A stretch of 64,000 nt of DNA from Kribbella rubisoli (GCF_004217145.1 NZ_SHKR01000011.1:2251200-2315199); one strand, 5' to 3'; shown: positions 45,773 through 54,789, counted from the first letter of the stretch. Numbers and translations are program-made. The notes: generated by a model not told the origin, from the letters alone.

Positions 45773-46384
45773 GCCGCGCCTGAAGGCCTCGGCGACGGCG
45801 GAGGCGCGATCCGGTACGGCGAGTTTGGCGTAGATGTTGAGTAGGTGCGTCTTGACGGTCGCCTCGCTGATGAACAGGTGGGCGGCGATCTCGCGGTTCG
45901 TGTTGCCGGCGGCGACCAGCTCGATGACCTCGAGTTCGCGTGGGCTGACGATGTCGGGCGTGGGTGGTGTGCGGACGTGGTTCATCAACGTGTTCGCGAC
46001 CGACGGCGCGAGTACGGACGTGCCGTCCGCGGCGGCGCGGACCGCGCGGATGAGCTCGTCCCGCGGTGCGTCCTTGAGCAGGTAGCCGGTAGCGCCTGCC
46101 TCGATCGCGGGTACGACGTACCCGTCGGTGTCGTACGTCGTGAGCACGAGCACCCGCGCCGTGACCCCGCGCTCGGTGAGCTCGCTGATCGCGGCCAGCC
46201 CGTTCACGCCGGGCATCTGCAGATCCATCAGGATGACGTCCGGCCGCACCGTCTCGGCCAGCTGGATCGCCTCCGCGCCGTCGCCCGCCTGACCGACCAC
46301 CTCGAACCCGGGCTCGGCCGCGAACATCGCACTCAGCCCGTCCCGTACCACCGGGTGGTCGTCCGCGATCAGCAGCCGGATCAT
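45752..46384 (-). CDS. NarL/FixJ-family response regulator
   Basis: 210 residues. The receiver domain has the phosphoacceptor Asp54 in ILMDLQMPG and the switch residues LTTY and KDAP. The C-terminal LuxR-type HTH is SPRELEVIELVAAGNTNREI, AAHLFISEATVKTHLLNIY. ATG 46384 overlaps the kinase stop as ATGA, so it is the cognate partner of that kinase. Confidence 0.95.
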   Translation of the reverse strand: MIRLLIADDHPVVRDGLSAMFAAEPGFEVVGQAGDGAEAIQLAETVRPDVILMDLQMPGVNGLAAISELTERGVTARVLVLTTYDTDGYVVPAIEAGATGYLLKDAPRDELIRAVRAAADGTSVLAPSVANTLMNHVRTPPTPDIVSPRELEVIELVAAGNTNREIAAHLFISEATVKTHLLNIYAKLAVPDRASAVAEAFRRGLLNASG

Positions 46385-47598
46385 GCCGACGCTCCCGAGA
46401 TCGGCACGGTCGCGGAGATCGCCGTACCCAGACCCGGCTCCGACTCGACCGAGAGCGTCCCGTTGAGCGCCTCGACCCGCTGCCGCATCGCGACCAGGCC
46501 GAACCCGCCGGCCTCTGATGTCGTGCTGCGGGCCGGATCGAACCCGACGCCGTCGTCGCGGACATCGAGCGCGACCTCCTTCTCCATGTACGACAGCGTC
46601 ACACCCACCCGGGTCGCCTGCGCGTACTTCGCCACGTTCACGAGCGCCTCCTGGGTCGCGCGGAGCAGAGTCGACTCCGCCTCGGGTGTCATCACCCGCG
46701 GCGTGCCGGTCGTGGTCAGCTGTACGTCGATGCCGTGCCGTGCCGACCATCGCCGTACGACGTCTGCGATCGCCTCGCCCAACGTCGCCGACTGGAGCGG
46801 CTGTGGACGCAGCGCATGCACCGAGCGCCGCGCCTCGGTCAGGCTCTCGCGGGCCAGGCCGACCGCGCTCGACACGTGCCGCCGCCAGTCGTCGGCGTGC
46901 TCGGCGGCCTGGAGCTGGGTGACGATCCCGGTCAGACCCTGCGCGAGGGTGTCGTGGATCTCGCGGGCCATCCGCTGCCGCTCGTCGATGACGCCGGCTT
47001 CGCGGGCCTGGGTCAGGAGCTGCTCGTGGAGGTCCGCGTTCTCGGCGAGCGTGGCCTCGAGCCGGCGGTTCGTCACGGTCAGCGCGTCGACCGCGTCCTG
47101 CCGCTGCTGGCTGAGCACCTCGCCGCGCCGGCCGAGCCACGCGGCCAGACACATCCCGGCCACGTTCACCCCGATGACGGCGGCGCAGCCGAGCAGGCCG
47201 AGCGCGTCGGTCTTCGGGATGTCGTACGACTGCGCCCAGCCCGCGATGACCGCGACGGCGCCGATCCCGATCAGTTCGCCGGGCCACGACAGCAAGATGA
47301 AAGTGAAGAAGTACCCGGCCGGGGTGAGGAACCCGAACCACGGATCGCGCACCACGAGCACGGCCAGCAGCAGGACGAACCCGGCGACGAAGATCGCCAT
47401 CGAACGGGTCTCGGTCCGCCGCGCCGGGCGGAGGGTGAACATCCCGAGAGTCCACAGCGCGATCAACGCGCACAGCACCAGGTCGACGGTCAGCGACCTG
47501 GGCTGTTCGCGCTTGATCAGGATGGTGACAGCGGTGATGCACGCGAGAAGCACGTACGGCACCACCGTCACCCGCGCCGGCCAGACTTGCTCGCTCAT
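46381..47598 (-). CDS. Two-component sensor histidine kinase (NarL-partner, HisKA_3 type)
   Basis: 405 residues from ATG 47598. About six membrane segments occupy the first 165 residues. A coiled region follows, then HisKA_3 with the phospho-acceptor in ERQRMAREIHDTLAQGLTG and an HATPase domain with NVAKYAQATRV, DDGVGFDP and GGFGLVAMRQRVEAL. No extracellular sensor domain is visible, so it may sense membrane stress. A long inverted repeat lies directly upstream. Confidence 0.93.
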   Translation of the reverse strand: MSEQVWPARVTVVPYVLLACITAVTILIKREQPRSLTVDLVLCALIALWTLGMFTLRPARRTETRSMAIFVAGFVLLLAVLVVRDPWFGFLTPAGYFFTFILLSWPGELIGIGAVAVIAGWAQSYDIPKTDALGLLGCAAVIGVNVAGMCLAAWLGRRGEVLSQQRQDAVDALTVTNRRLEATLAENADLHEQLLTQAREAGVIDERQRMAREIHDTLAQGLTGIVTQLQAAEHADDWRRHVSSAVGLARESLTEARRSVHALRPQPLQSATLGEAIADVVRRWSARHGIDVQLTTTGTPRVMTPEAESTLLRATQEALVNVAKYAQATRVGVTLSYMEKEVALDVRDDGVGFDPARSTTSEAGGFGLVAMRQRVEALNGTLSVESEPGLGTAISATVPISGASA

Positions 47599-47603
47599 GT
47601 CAG

Positions 47604-47772
47604 CAAGTGTCCCGTGATGCGGTTTCCTTGACGCCGGCGACGCCCAGGCACGCACCTCGCTGCGTTGGAGAGCGGGGCACGGAGAACCCCACTCCGAGCC
47701 CCGCTCTCCGCCTTGCGATGCACGCACCTGGACGCCGCCGGCGTTCAAGCAAACCGCATCACGCGACACGTG
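47604..47772. repeat. ~170-base imperfect palindrome with nested hairpin
   Basis: Outer arms 47604-47639 and 47736-47772 match over about 36 bases with few mismatches (core CGTGATGCGG..CGCCGGCG). Inside, GGAGAGCGGGGC (47667-47678) pairs with GCCCCGCTCTCC (47698-47709), extended by CGGAG/CTCCG. Between the arms GCACGCACCT occurs twice as a direct repeat. The right arm contains the stop codon of the 47759 gene, and the left arm lies just upstream of the kinase start. It could terminate transcription or be a MITE-like insertion. Confidence 0.75.
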
Positions 47773-48178
47773 TGAACACCGAGCGGAGGTGCTTGCCGTT
47801 CACCAGCAGGGCGACGCCGAGCAGCAGGAGTCCGCAGACGGCCTGCTCGCCCTTCATCCAGAGCGGAAAGACGCCCGGCAGCGAGATGATCACGACGATC
47901 GCGACGAACATCACCGCCGATACGATCCGGAGCCGGAGGTATCCCCGCCGGGAGCCGCGCGCCGCGCTCCGGGCGAACAGGAAGGTCAGCGCGGCGCTGG
48001 CGACGACGATCGTGCCGCGGGTCCAGACCGCGTCGTTCACGATCGACGAGTGGTTGCGGAGGGCAATGATGGCGATCAGTGTCAGGACGCTGATCGCGAG
48101 GTAGCTTGCCACCAGCAGTTGCACGCTCCGCAACGCGGCCGCGCTCCGCGGGTGTTCGACGTTCACCGGGGTGGTCAT
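47759..48178 (-). CDS. Small four-helix membrane protein
   Basis: 139 residues from ATG 48178 (GGAGA upstream). Four hydrophobic segments are near 17-40 (LLVASYLAISVLTLIAIIAL), 48-66, 80-98 and 106-123. No family recognised. The gene precedes the sensor kinase in the same direction, with the inverted repeat between, so a shared role is possible but unproven. Confidence 0.65.
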   Translation of the reverse strand: MTTPVNVEHPRSAAALRSVQLLVASYLAISVLTLIAIIALRNHSSIVNDAVWTRGTIVVASAALTFLFARSAARGSRRGYLRLRIVSAVMFVAIVVIISLPGVFPLWMKGEQAVCGLLLLGVALLVNGKHLRSVFTRVA

Positions 48179-48516
48179 CTTCTGTCTCCGTTTCGGGGTC
48201 GATCTCGATACCCCGACTCTCCCGCGACGGCCCCGGTCGCCACATCGCCCAGCCGGCCCGACCTCCCTCCACCGATCGGTTGATCGAGACCTCCGCCGAC
48301 GGCCGCGCAAACAAACAATCGTTGCCTTGAGCACCTTCCTTCCGTGTCAGTTTGCGCACGTTGTGTCACGGACTGTCACGAGCTGTTTGCGGCTGGATGC
48401 AGATGTCCGGACACCTCTGGCGGCGGTGTGATCGGTCGGCAGATTGTCGAGTCAGGCAACGACATCGACGAGGAGAAAGTTCGCGGCAGCCGTCGACCAC
48501 GGGAGGGTCCGGACGC
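48179..48516. other. 338-base divergent gap upstream of the VanZ-like gene
   Basis: No gene. It holds a hairpin with arms CGGGGTCGA (48194-48202) and TCGATACCCCG (48205-48215), a less GC-rich stretch around CAAACAAACAATC (48307), and repeated TGTCACG (two copies near 48364 and 48375). Promoters for the flanking divergent genes are presumably here. Confidence 0.4.
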
Positions 48517-49167
48517 GTGCTCGAGACTTATCGCGGTATCCCGCACCTGTTGGACACCTGGCTCGTGCTCACCGGCATGACCCTGCCGATCGCCATTTCC
48601 ACAGTGCGCCGTCCGGGCGACCTGATCCCCCGGCTGGCCGCGTTCTGCATGCCGGCTGCGTTTGCGCTGATCATCGCGGCGACGCTCAGCCCGACACCGC
48701 ATCGCCTCAGCCAGATCGGCGAGTGCGGCACGCACCTGACCACGACCGGCGGTTTGACCTCGCTCCAGGGCCTGCTCAACATCCTGCTGTTCGTCCCGGC
48801 CGCCGGCATGCTCACGCTGGCCAGCGGCCGTCCGGGCGACGGCATCGCCGCCGGCGTCGGGATGTCGGCCGCGGTCGAGGCGGTCCAGGCGCTGATCCCA
48901 CAGCTCGGCCGTTCGTGCCAGCTCCACGACCTGATCGCGAATTCGATCGGCGCCGTCTGCGGGGTCAGCCTCGCAGCCGGTCTGCAGAGCCTGACCCGGA
49001 GCCGCTACCTGGTCGTCACCCCGCCGTACGTCGTCGAGCACGCCGCGCTTCTCGTCGTACGACGGTCGCGGCGGCCGGCCCGTCATCGGCGCGGGACCCT
49101 CGTCCCGGCGAACCGGCCGGGCGCGCCGGTCAGATATCACAGAACGAATACACAGTTATCCGGATAG
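48517..49167 (+). CDS. VanZ-like family membrane protein
   Basis: 216 residues from GTG 48517 (GGGAGGG nine bases upstream). It has about four membrane segments and the VanZ-like features LQGLLNILLFVPAAGML and AVEAVQALIPQLGRSCQLHDLIANSIGAV (recognised in parts). VanZ in enterococci gives low-level teicoplanin resistance; chromosomal homologues are of unknown function. The basic C-terminal 45 residues are probably cytosolic. Confidence 0.82.
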   Translation: MLETYRGIPHLLDTWLVLTGMTLPIAISTVRRPGDLIPRLAAFCMPAAFALIIAATLSPTPHRLSQIGECGTHLTTTGGLTSLQGLLNILLFVPAAGMLTLASGRPGDGIAAGVGMSAAVEAVQALIPQLGRSCQLHDLIANSIGAVCGVSLAAGLQSLTRSRYLVVTPPYVVEHAALLVVRRSRRPARHRRGTLVPANRPGAPVRYHRTNTQLSG

Positions 49168-49227
49168 TTATCCACAGGTTGTGGATAGAACGGGGGACGG
49201 CCGCGTGATTACCTGGGGATATCCACA
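49168..49227. promoter_or_regulatory. DnaA-box-like cluster and hairpin between convergent genes
   Basis: The perfect box TTATCCACA (49168-49176), its inverted partner TGTGGATAG (49180-49188) and ATATCCACA (49219-49227) lie in a 62-base gap. The first two also form a perfect 8-bp hairpin (TATCCACA-GGT-TGTGGATA), so the element could simply terminate both convergent genes. Confidence 0.45.
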
Positions 49228-49229
49228 GG

Positions 49230-49832
49230 TCACGGCCTGACGTCGAGCCCCAGGGAGGCGGCGACGACCATAGCCTGGGTCATGTCGATCCGGGCGTCCC
49301 GGAGGGTGACGGTGAGTGGATCGAGGGTCGACAGATCGGATCCGCGCAGGTCGGCGCCGGTGAGATCGGCCCGCTGGAGGCTGGCTCCGGACAGGTCCAG
49401 ATCCCGCAGCGACGCCTTCGCCGCCCGGATCCCGGCCAGCTCCGCCTCGCGGAACTTCGCCCCGCTGAAGTCGGTCCCCTTCAGGTCGGCGCCCGTGAGC
49501 GCGGTGAACGACCAGTCCCCGCCGATCACCTTCAGCAGGTTGTAGGTGCAGTCGTCGAAGAAGCTGCCGACCATCTTGCAGCGGGTGAACGTCGTGTCGA
49601 ACAGCGAGCACCGGACGAACGTGCAGTTCACGAACGCGGCGTCGGTATGCGTCGAGGCGTTGAACCGGACCCCGCGGAACGTGCACTCCTCGAACACCCC
49701 GCCGCGGTTGTCCACCTCGGTGAGGTCGGAGTCGACGAACAGCACTCGCCGGTAGGTCTGCCCGGACGGGTCCGCGTCGTCCCAGTCCCGGATCGTCGAC
49801 TCGGTCGGCACGCCTCGTCGTCGGTCAGCCAT
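49230..49832 (-). CDS. Pentapeptide repeat protein
   Basis: 200 residues. Pentapeptide repeats of the A(D/N)LXX type run through about 45-175: ADLKGTDFSGAKFREAELAG, then ASLRDLDLSGASLQRADLTG and ADLRGSDLSTLD. They form a right-handed quadrilateral beta-helix. Some family members protect gyrase from quinolones, but the length and the sequence alone do not show that here. Confidence 0.88.
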   Translation of the reverse strand: MADRRRGVPTESTIRDWDDADPSGQTYRRVLFVDSDLTEVDNRGGVFEECTFRGVRFNASTHTDAAFVNCTFVRCSLFDTTFTRCKMVGSFFDDCTYNLLKVIGGDWSFTALTGADLKGTDFSGAKFREAELAGIRAAKASLRDLDLSGASLQRADLTGADLRGSDLSTLDPLTVTLRDARIDMTQAMVVAASLGLDVRP

Positions 49833-49886
49833 GACACTCCCTCACTTGTTCGGGCCCTCAGCCTGTCACGCCGTACCGACACTGTG

Positions 49887-50834
49887 ATGCTGACGACGGA
49901 GAACGGTAGGGCCACCGACAACTTCGAACCGCACGATGGAGGGGTGACCGGAACGGAGCGGGTGATGGTGTTCGGCGCCGGAGGCTTCCTCGGTGCCAGG
50001 ATCTGCGCGCTGCTCGACGACCGCGGGGTGGAGTACCGCGGCCTGAGCCGGACCCGGAGCGAGCCGTACCGGCGCTGCGACCTGGCTGCGATGCATCCGT
50101 ACGCGCTGGACACCCAGATCGGGATGTACAAGCCGACCGTGATCATCAATGCGGTCGGCGCCACGCTGGGTGAGCCGGTCGAGCTGGTCCGGGCGAACGT
50201 GATCGCCGTCGAGGCGCTGCTCGCCTCGGTCCGGGACAACGCCGGCCACGCCCGGTTCGTCCAGCTCGGCTCTGCGGCGGAGTACGGCGGTGCGCCGCAC
50301 GGCACGAGCCTCGACGAACAGACCACGCCCCGGCCGCTCGGTCCGTACGGGCTGACCAAGCTGGCCGGCTCGGAGCTCGTCGTACGGGCCCAGCGCGGCG
50401 GCGCGGATGCCGTCGTACTGCGGATCTTCGACGTGATCGGGCCGGGGGCGCCGGAAAGCACGCTCACCGGCCGGGTGATCGAGGACCTCCGCTCGCGGCA
50501 CCTGATCGAGGTCGGGTCGCTCGACGTGTGGCGCGACTTCGTGGACGTGCGGGACGTGGCCGAAGCCGTACTCGCGGTGGCTCTGGCCGACGCCACGCTG
50601 CCGCCGGTGCTGAACGTCGGGACCGGACGGGCGACGCTGGCCCGCGATGTGGCCGGACAGTTGTTCGAGCTGAGCGGTCAACCGGCGACGATCGTGGACG
50701 ACGCCGACCAAGAGACCGCGCTCGGCGCACCGTGGCAGCAGGCAGACACGACGCTCATCGGCGAGCAGCTCGGGTGGTCGCCGAAGATCGCCCTCGACCA
50801 GTCGCTCGCCGACAGTTGGGCGGCTGGACAATAG
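49887..50834 (+). CDS. NAD-dependent epimerase/dehydratase family protein
   Basis: About 315 residues. The Rossmann motif MVFGAGGFLGARI follows a short leader. The extended-SDR residues are LGSAAEYGG and the catalytic PYGLTKLAG (YxxxK). The C-terminal part ALGAPWQQADTTLIGEQLGW matches sugar-nucleotide epimerases. ATG 49887 is used; GTG 49944 would shorten it by 19 residues. The PP2C-like gene starts 5 bases after its stop. Confidence 0.84.
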   Translation: MLTTENGRATDNFEPHDGGVTGTERVMVFGAGGFLGARICALLDDRGVEYRGLSRTRSEPYRRCDLAAMHPYALDTQIGMYKPTVIINAVGATLGEPVELVRANVIAVEALLASVRDNAGHARFVQLGSAAEYGGAPHGTSLDEQTTPRPLGPYGLTKLAGSELVVRAQRGGADAVVLRIFDVIGPGAPESTLTGRVIEDLRSRHLIEVGSLDVWRDFVDVRDVAEAVLAVALADATLPPVLNVGTGRATLARDVAGQLFELSGQPATIVDDADQETALGAPWQQADTTLIGEQLGWSPKIALDQSLADSWAAGQ

Positions 50835-50838
50835 GTCC

Positions 50839-51594
50839 GTGGAGATCCGCTCGATCAGTGAGGCCGCGCCTGATCGGCGACCACCTGCGGTCAACGAGGA
50901 CCTGGTCCTGACCGGACCCGATTTCGCGGTCGTCCTCGACGGCGCCAGCGCTCCTCGGGTGTACGTGGACTCCGGCTGCCGGCATACGGTCGCCTGGCTC
51001 GTCATGCGGTTGGCGACCCAGCTCGCGACCCCGCTTCTGACCCACTCGGTTGCGCCGCTCGTCGACCTCCTCGCGGACGCGATCGCCGCGGTCCGGGCCT
51101 CCCACGCGGATACCTGCGACGTCAGCAACCCCGACAGCCCGTCGTCCACGGTCGCGATGGTCCGCTTCGACGCGGACCACGTCGAGCATCTCGTCCTGGC
51201 CGACTCGCCCATCGTCCTGCGATCGACTGAAGGCCGGGTCATTGTCCACAGCGACGACCGCGTCGACCTTCTCCCCGACCGGACCCTCGAGACGGTACGG
51301 CGCCTGCGCAATCAGCCCGGCGGCTTCTGGGTGGCAAGTACCGAGCCCAAAGCGGCGTACGAGGCCGTCACCGGGACGACGGATCGCGCGGCCGTCGAGG
51401 CGATTGCGCTCCTGACGGACGGCGCCTCGCGCTACACCGAGCGGTACGGGCACTCGTGGGACGAGCTCTTCGACGTACTCACGACCGAAGGTCCGCGGCA
51501 GTTGATCGACCGGGTGCGGCAGCACGACAGCACGTCCACGCTGAGCGGCAAGCGGTACGACGATGCGAGCGTCGTCCTGCTTCAGGGCCCGTAG
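50839..51594 (+). CDS. PP2C-like phosphatase domain protein
   Basis: 251 residues. PPM-type features are visible: VNEDLVLTGPDFAVVLDGAS near residues 18-37 (the metal-binding Asp), SSTVAMVRFD, ALLTDGASRY and DDASVVLLQ at the end. Such enzymes dephosphorylate Ser/Thr residues, often against Pkn-type kinases; no kinase is adjacent. Start GTG 50839 lies 5 bases after the epimerase stop, suggesting an operon. Confidence 0.7.
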   Translation: MEIRSISEAAPDRRPPAVNEDLVLTGPDFAVVLDGASAPRVYVDSGCRHTVAWLVMRLATQLATPLLTHSVAPLVDLLADAIAAVRASHADTCDVSNPDSPSSTVAMVRFDADHVEHLVLADSPIVLRSTEGRVIVHSDDRVDLLPDRTLETVRRLRNQPGGFWVASTEPKAAYEAVTGTTDRAAVEAIALLTDGASRYTERYGHSWDELFDVLTTEGPRQLIDRVRQHDSTSTLSGKRYDDASVVLLQGP

Positions 51595-52535
51595 GTCGGG
51601 AAGTTCGGGCCGGGGCGGTGGTACCGCGGCGCGTACTGCGGAGGCCCGATCGGCCGGGGCGCGTCCTGGATCGCGGGCGGGATGGCGCGGGTGTGCTGCC
51701 AGTCGGTGACCTGGAGCATCAGGAACGACGCGGCGACGGCGGCGACGATGAGCAGGACGGTCGCAACCGTGAAGCCGATGTCGACGCCCAGCGCGACGCG
51801 GACCATGAAGTCCTGCATGTCGTAGATGTCGACATACGGGCTGCTTGCGTCGCTGCTCTCCGACACCTGGACCAAGCGGATGAACCAGATGATGAACCCG
51901 ATCACAGCGACCGTGCCGCCGCCGACGAGGATCACCCAGAACGCGGTCCACGTCGCCCACCAGCTGTAGAGAAGCGTGCGCACCCGGCCGGACCGCGACG
52001 CTTCAGGAGGCTCGCTGGCCTTGGTGATGTCCTGCACGATCTGGAACGGGTACCAGAACTGCACGATCGGGCAGAACCAGGCGCCGACGACCCAGCCGTT
52101 CGCTCGCCGGTGCGGACCGCGCACCGGGTCGGCGGGGAAGGCAGGGCGTGGCGCGAAGGGTGAGTACAGGAAGTCGGTGTTCTCGCGGGCCTGCCACAGC
52201 CAGATCAGGAAGGCGATCCCGGTCCCCATCAGCAGGTAGCTGACCAGGTTCAGCAGCGGGCCGGTGCCGGAGATCGACTCGACGCCGCGGTCGATCTCCT
52301 CCTCGGAGAGGAGCCCGTACACGAGGCGCTTGACCTCGTCGTACGAACGCCAGAGCAGCACGGACTGGATCACCGCCGCGAGGCAGGTCAGCGCCATCAG
52401 CACGATGCTGACGATCGCGACCTTCCGCAACGGCCGGTACCTCGGCATGATCGGCGCCGGGTACGGCATCGGCGGATACGGCCGTTGCTGGTACGGACCC
52501 GGTCCTTGGTACGGCCCTGGATAAGGCTGAGTCAC
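51582..52535 (-). CDS. DUF4328 membrane protein
   Basis: 317 residues from GTG 52535 (GGAGG upstream). A Pro/Tyr-rich N-terminal 35 residues (QPYPGPYQGPGPYQQRPYPP) is followed by several membrane segments and the DUF4328 block with WVVGAWFCPIVQFWYPFQIV. Function unknown. It overlaps the PP2C-like stop by 13 bases in convergent orientation. Confidence 0.82.
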   Translation of the reverse strand: MTQPYPGPYQGPGPYQQRPYPPMPYPAPIMPRYRPLRKVAIVSIVLMALTCLAAVIQSVLLWRSYDEVKRLVYGLLSEEEIDRGVESISGTGPLLNLVSYLLMGTGIAFLIWLWQARENTDFLYSPFAPRPAFPADPVRGPHRRANGWVVGAWFCPIVQFWYPFQIVQDITKASEPPEASRSGRVRTLLYSWWATWTAFWVILVGGGTVAVIGFIIWFIRLVQVSESSDASSPYVDIYDMQDFMVRVALGVDIGFTVATVLLIVAAVAASFLMLQVTDWQHTRAIPPAIQDAPRPIGPPQYAPRYHRPGPNFPTYGP

Positions 52536-52575
52536 CCTTCCACCTCCCCGCAGCCAAGTTAACCCCACGCCCGAT

Positions 52576-54099
52576 TCACACCGCGGCGAAAGTCTCCCGT
52601 ACTGCGGGCAACGCCAGCTCGCGATCCGCCGCCGACAACCCGATCCGCGTCCGCCGGTCGAGTACGTCGTCCTCGGTCAGCGCACCCTCGTGCCGGACGG
52701 CGAACCGCAGCTCGGCGTACGTCGTGCGCAGCCCCGGTGCGATCGGCTGCTGGAACTCCGGCGGACCGGCGATCACCTGCGGCGCCTCGACGCCGTACCG
52801 CTGCACGAACCGCGCCGGTGCCTTGACCGCCGCCAGCCGCACGCGGTCGGCGGCCCCCACCAGCGGGATCCGGTGCGTTTCACATGGCCGTCGTACGTCG
52901 AGTGACGACTGCTCGATCGCTTTGTCGAGGACGTCCTGCGCCATCCGGCGGTACGTCGTCAGCTTGCCGCCGACAATCGTCACCACGCCGTCCGGGCTGG
53001 TGATCACCGCGTGCCGGCGGGAGATGTCCGCCGTCTTGTCCTCGCCCTTGTGGTGGCCCGTGTCGAGTAAGGGCCGCAGTCCGGCGTACGTGCCGAGGAG
53101 GTCCGCGCGCGTCACCGGCTGCTGGACGGCGGAGCTGATCGTGTTCAGCAGGAAGTCGATCTCCGCGTCGGTCGCGTGCGGTACGTCGTTCACCGGGCCG
53201 GGAGCGTCTTCGTCGGTGAGGCCGACGTACACCCTGTCGTCGGGCGCGGGGATCGCCATCACCACGCGGCGGAGCTCGCCCGGGACGGGAACTGTCAGGA
53301 CGGCGGAGAGGCCGCCGAAGACCGATTGCGGCAGGACCAGGTGGGTCCCGCGGCTCGGCCGGAGTTTGATGCCGGAGGCAACTTGATCTGCCCAGATCCC
53401 GGCCGCGTTGATCACCATCCGGGCATCCACGCTCAGCCGGTCGCCGGTCAGCTGGTCGACCAGGACGGCGCCGCGCCCGGTGACCTCGGTGGCGGCGACC
53501 CGGGTCAGGATGCGAGCGCCGTACTGCGCCGCGGTCCGCGCGATCGCGACGACCAGCCGCGCGTCGTCGTACAACTGGCCGTCCCAGGTCAGGAAGCCGC
53601 CGCGCATCCCCTCGGGTTTGAGCGTCGGCGCGTACCGCAGGAGCTCGGCGGAGCTGACCCGTCGCGAGTGCGGCAGGTAGTCGTCGCTGGTGCGCGCGAA
53701 CATGCGCAGGACGTCGCCGCCCAGGAACGCCGATCGCAGCATGGCAGCCTGCGCGAACTTTGCCTGCGGCAACCATGGCGCGATCTGCGGGATCGGGTGG
53801 ACGAGGTGCGGCGCGGTCGTCTTCATCAGGATGCCGCGCTCGACGGCGCTCTCGTACGCGATTCCGACATGGCCGGACGCGAGGTACCGCAGTCCGCCGT
53901 GGACCAGCTTCGAGCTCCACCGGCTGGTGCCGAAGGCCAGGTCGTGCTTTTCCACCAGGGCAACTGTGAGTCCGCGGGCAGCCGCGTCGAGCGCGACGCC
54001 GGCGCCGGTGACCCCGCCGCCGACGACGAGCACATCCACGCTCTTCAGCGAGTCGAGTTCACGTAACCGGCGCGCCGCATTCAGGCTCGCGTTGCCCAC
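52576..54099 (-). CDS. glpD: Glycerol-3-phosphate dehydrogenase
   Basis: 507 residues from GTG 54099. The FAD-binding motif is DVLVVGGGVTGAGVALDAAA (22-41). It has the GlpD segments TSRWSSKLVHGGLRYL, GGFLTWDGQLYDDARLV and GTYAGLRPLL. The C-terminal domain is present. It oxidises glycerol-3-phosphate to DHAP at the membrane. It lies in the same direction as, and 38 bases after, the TetR gene. It is divergent from the alkyl-DHAP-synthase-like gene. Confidence 0.94.
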   Translation of the reverse strand: MGNASLNAARRLRELDSLKSVDVLVVGGGVTGAGVALDAAARGLTVALVEKHDLAFGTSRWSSKLVHGGLRYLASGHVGIAYESAVERGILMKTTAPHLVHPIPQIAPWLPQAKFAQAAMLRSAFLGGDVLRMFARTSDDYLPHSRRVSSAELLRYAPTLKPEGMRGGFLTWDGQLYDDARLVVAIARTAAQYGARILTRVAATEVTGRGAVLVDQLTGDRLSVDARMVINAAGIWADQVASGIKLRPSRGTHLVLPQSVFGGLSAVLTVPVPGELRRVVMAIPAPDDRVYVGLTDEDAPGPVNDVPHATDAEIDFLLNTISSAVQQPVTRADLLGTYAGLRPLLDTGHHKGEDKTADISRRHAVITSPDGVVTIVGGKLTTYRRMAQDVLDKAIEQSSLDVRRPCETHRIPLVGAADRVRLAAVKAPARFVQRYGVEAPQVIAGPPEFQQPIAPGLRTTYAELRFAVRHEGALTEDDVLDRRTRIGLSAADRELALPAVRETFAAV

Positions 54100-54137
54100 G
54101 GTCCTGAATTCCTTCCCCGCCCCACCGCCCCGGTCGA

Positions 54138-54761
54138 TCACGGGGCCAAGTACCTGGTCAGCATCACGCGCAGCTCCTCGTCGAGCTTCGGGTACTCGTC
54201 CTTCTCCGCCATCACCGGACCGGACACCGCGGACGCGAGCGAGACCAGGATGATCTGCCGCGCCAGCCACACCGGGTCGCCTTCGCGGATCGATCCGTCG
54301 GCCTGACCCTGGCGGATGCCCTCCTCGACGAGTGCGAGGTGCGCGACCGTGCTGCTGCCGCGACGCTCCAGCAGGTACGGCGTGAGGAACTCGGGGTCGA
54401 GCTCGATGATCTTGCGCATCAACGGGTGGACCCGGGTCTTCGCGACCACCTCGACGACGCCCTCGACCAGGCGCGCCCGGCCGTCGGCGGCGTCGGGCTG
54501 GAACGCCGAGACGAGCGCGATGGTCCACTCGCGGGTCATGAGCGCCGCGACCACGGCCTGCACGTTGGGCCAGCGCCGGTACAGGGTCGCGCGGGAGACC
54601 TCCGCGTGCCGGGCGATGTCGGCCATGGTCATCCGCCGCATGCCGATCGCCAGCAGCAGCTCGTACGCGGCATCCAGGATCCGCTCCTCGCCGATCGCAT
54701 TCGCGGGCGTCGGACGGCTGCTGGTCTCTTGATCCGATTCGCTGCTACGCTGAGACATCAC
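54138..54761 (-). CDS. TetR family transcriptional regulator
   Basis: 207 residues from GTG 54761 (followed directly by ATG 54758). The HTH reads RILDAAYELLLAIGMRRMTM, then ADIARHAEVSRATLYRRWPN. A TACACT box (54774-54769) lies seven bases upstream, and an inverted repeat overlaps it, suggesting autoregulation. Probable targets are glpD, next in the same direction, and the divergent flavoprotein. Confidence 0.9.
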   Translation of the reverse strand: MMSQRSSESDQETSSRPTPANAIGEERILDAAYELLLAIGMRRMTMADIARHAEVSRATLYRRWPNVQAVVAALMTREWTIALVSAFQPDAADGRARLVEGVVEVVAKTRVHPLMRKIIELDPEFLTPYLLERRGSSTVAHLALVEEGIRQGQADGSIREGDPVWLARQIILVSLASAVSGPVMAEKDEYPKLDEELRVMLTRYLAP

Positions 54762-54762
54762 A

Positions 54763-54789
54763 TGCCAAAGTGTATCAGCGACTTCGGCA
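54763..54789. promoter_or_regulatory. Putative TetR operator
   Basis: TGCCAAAGT (54763-54771) and ACTTCGGCA (54781-54789) are inverted repeats with one mismatch and a 9-base spacer. The left arm overlaps the -10 box of the TetR gene, an arrangement typical of autorepression. Confidence 0.55.

Noticed and set aside
49230..49832. Pentapeptide repeat protein as a quinolone-resistance (Qnr/MfpA) protein
   Set aside because: Repeats alone do not show gyrase protection; length and context are not specific.
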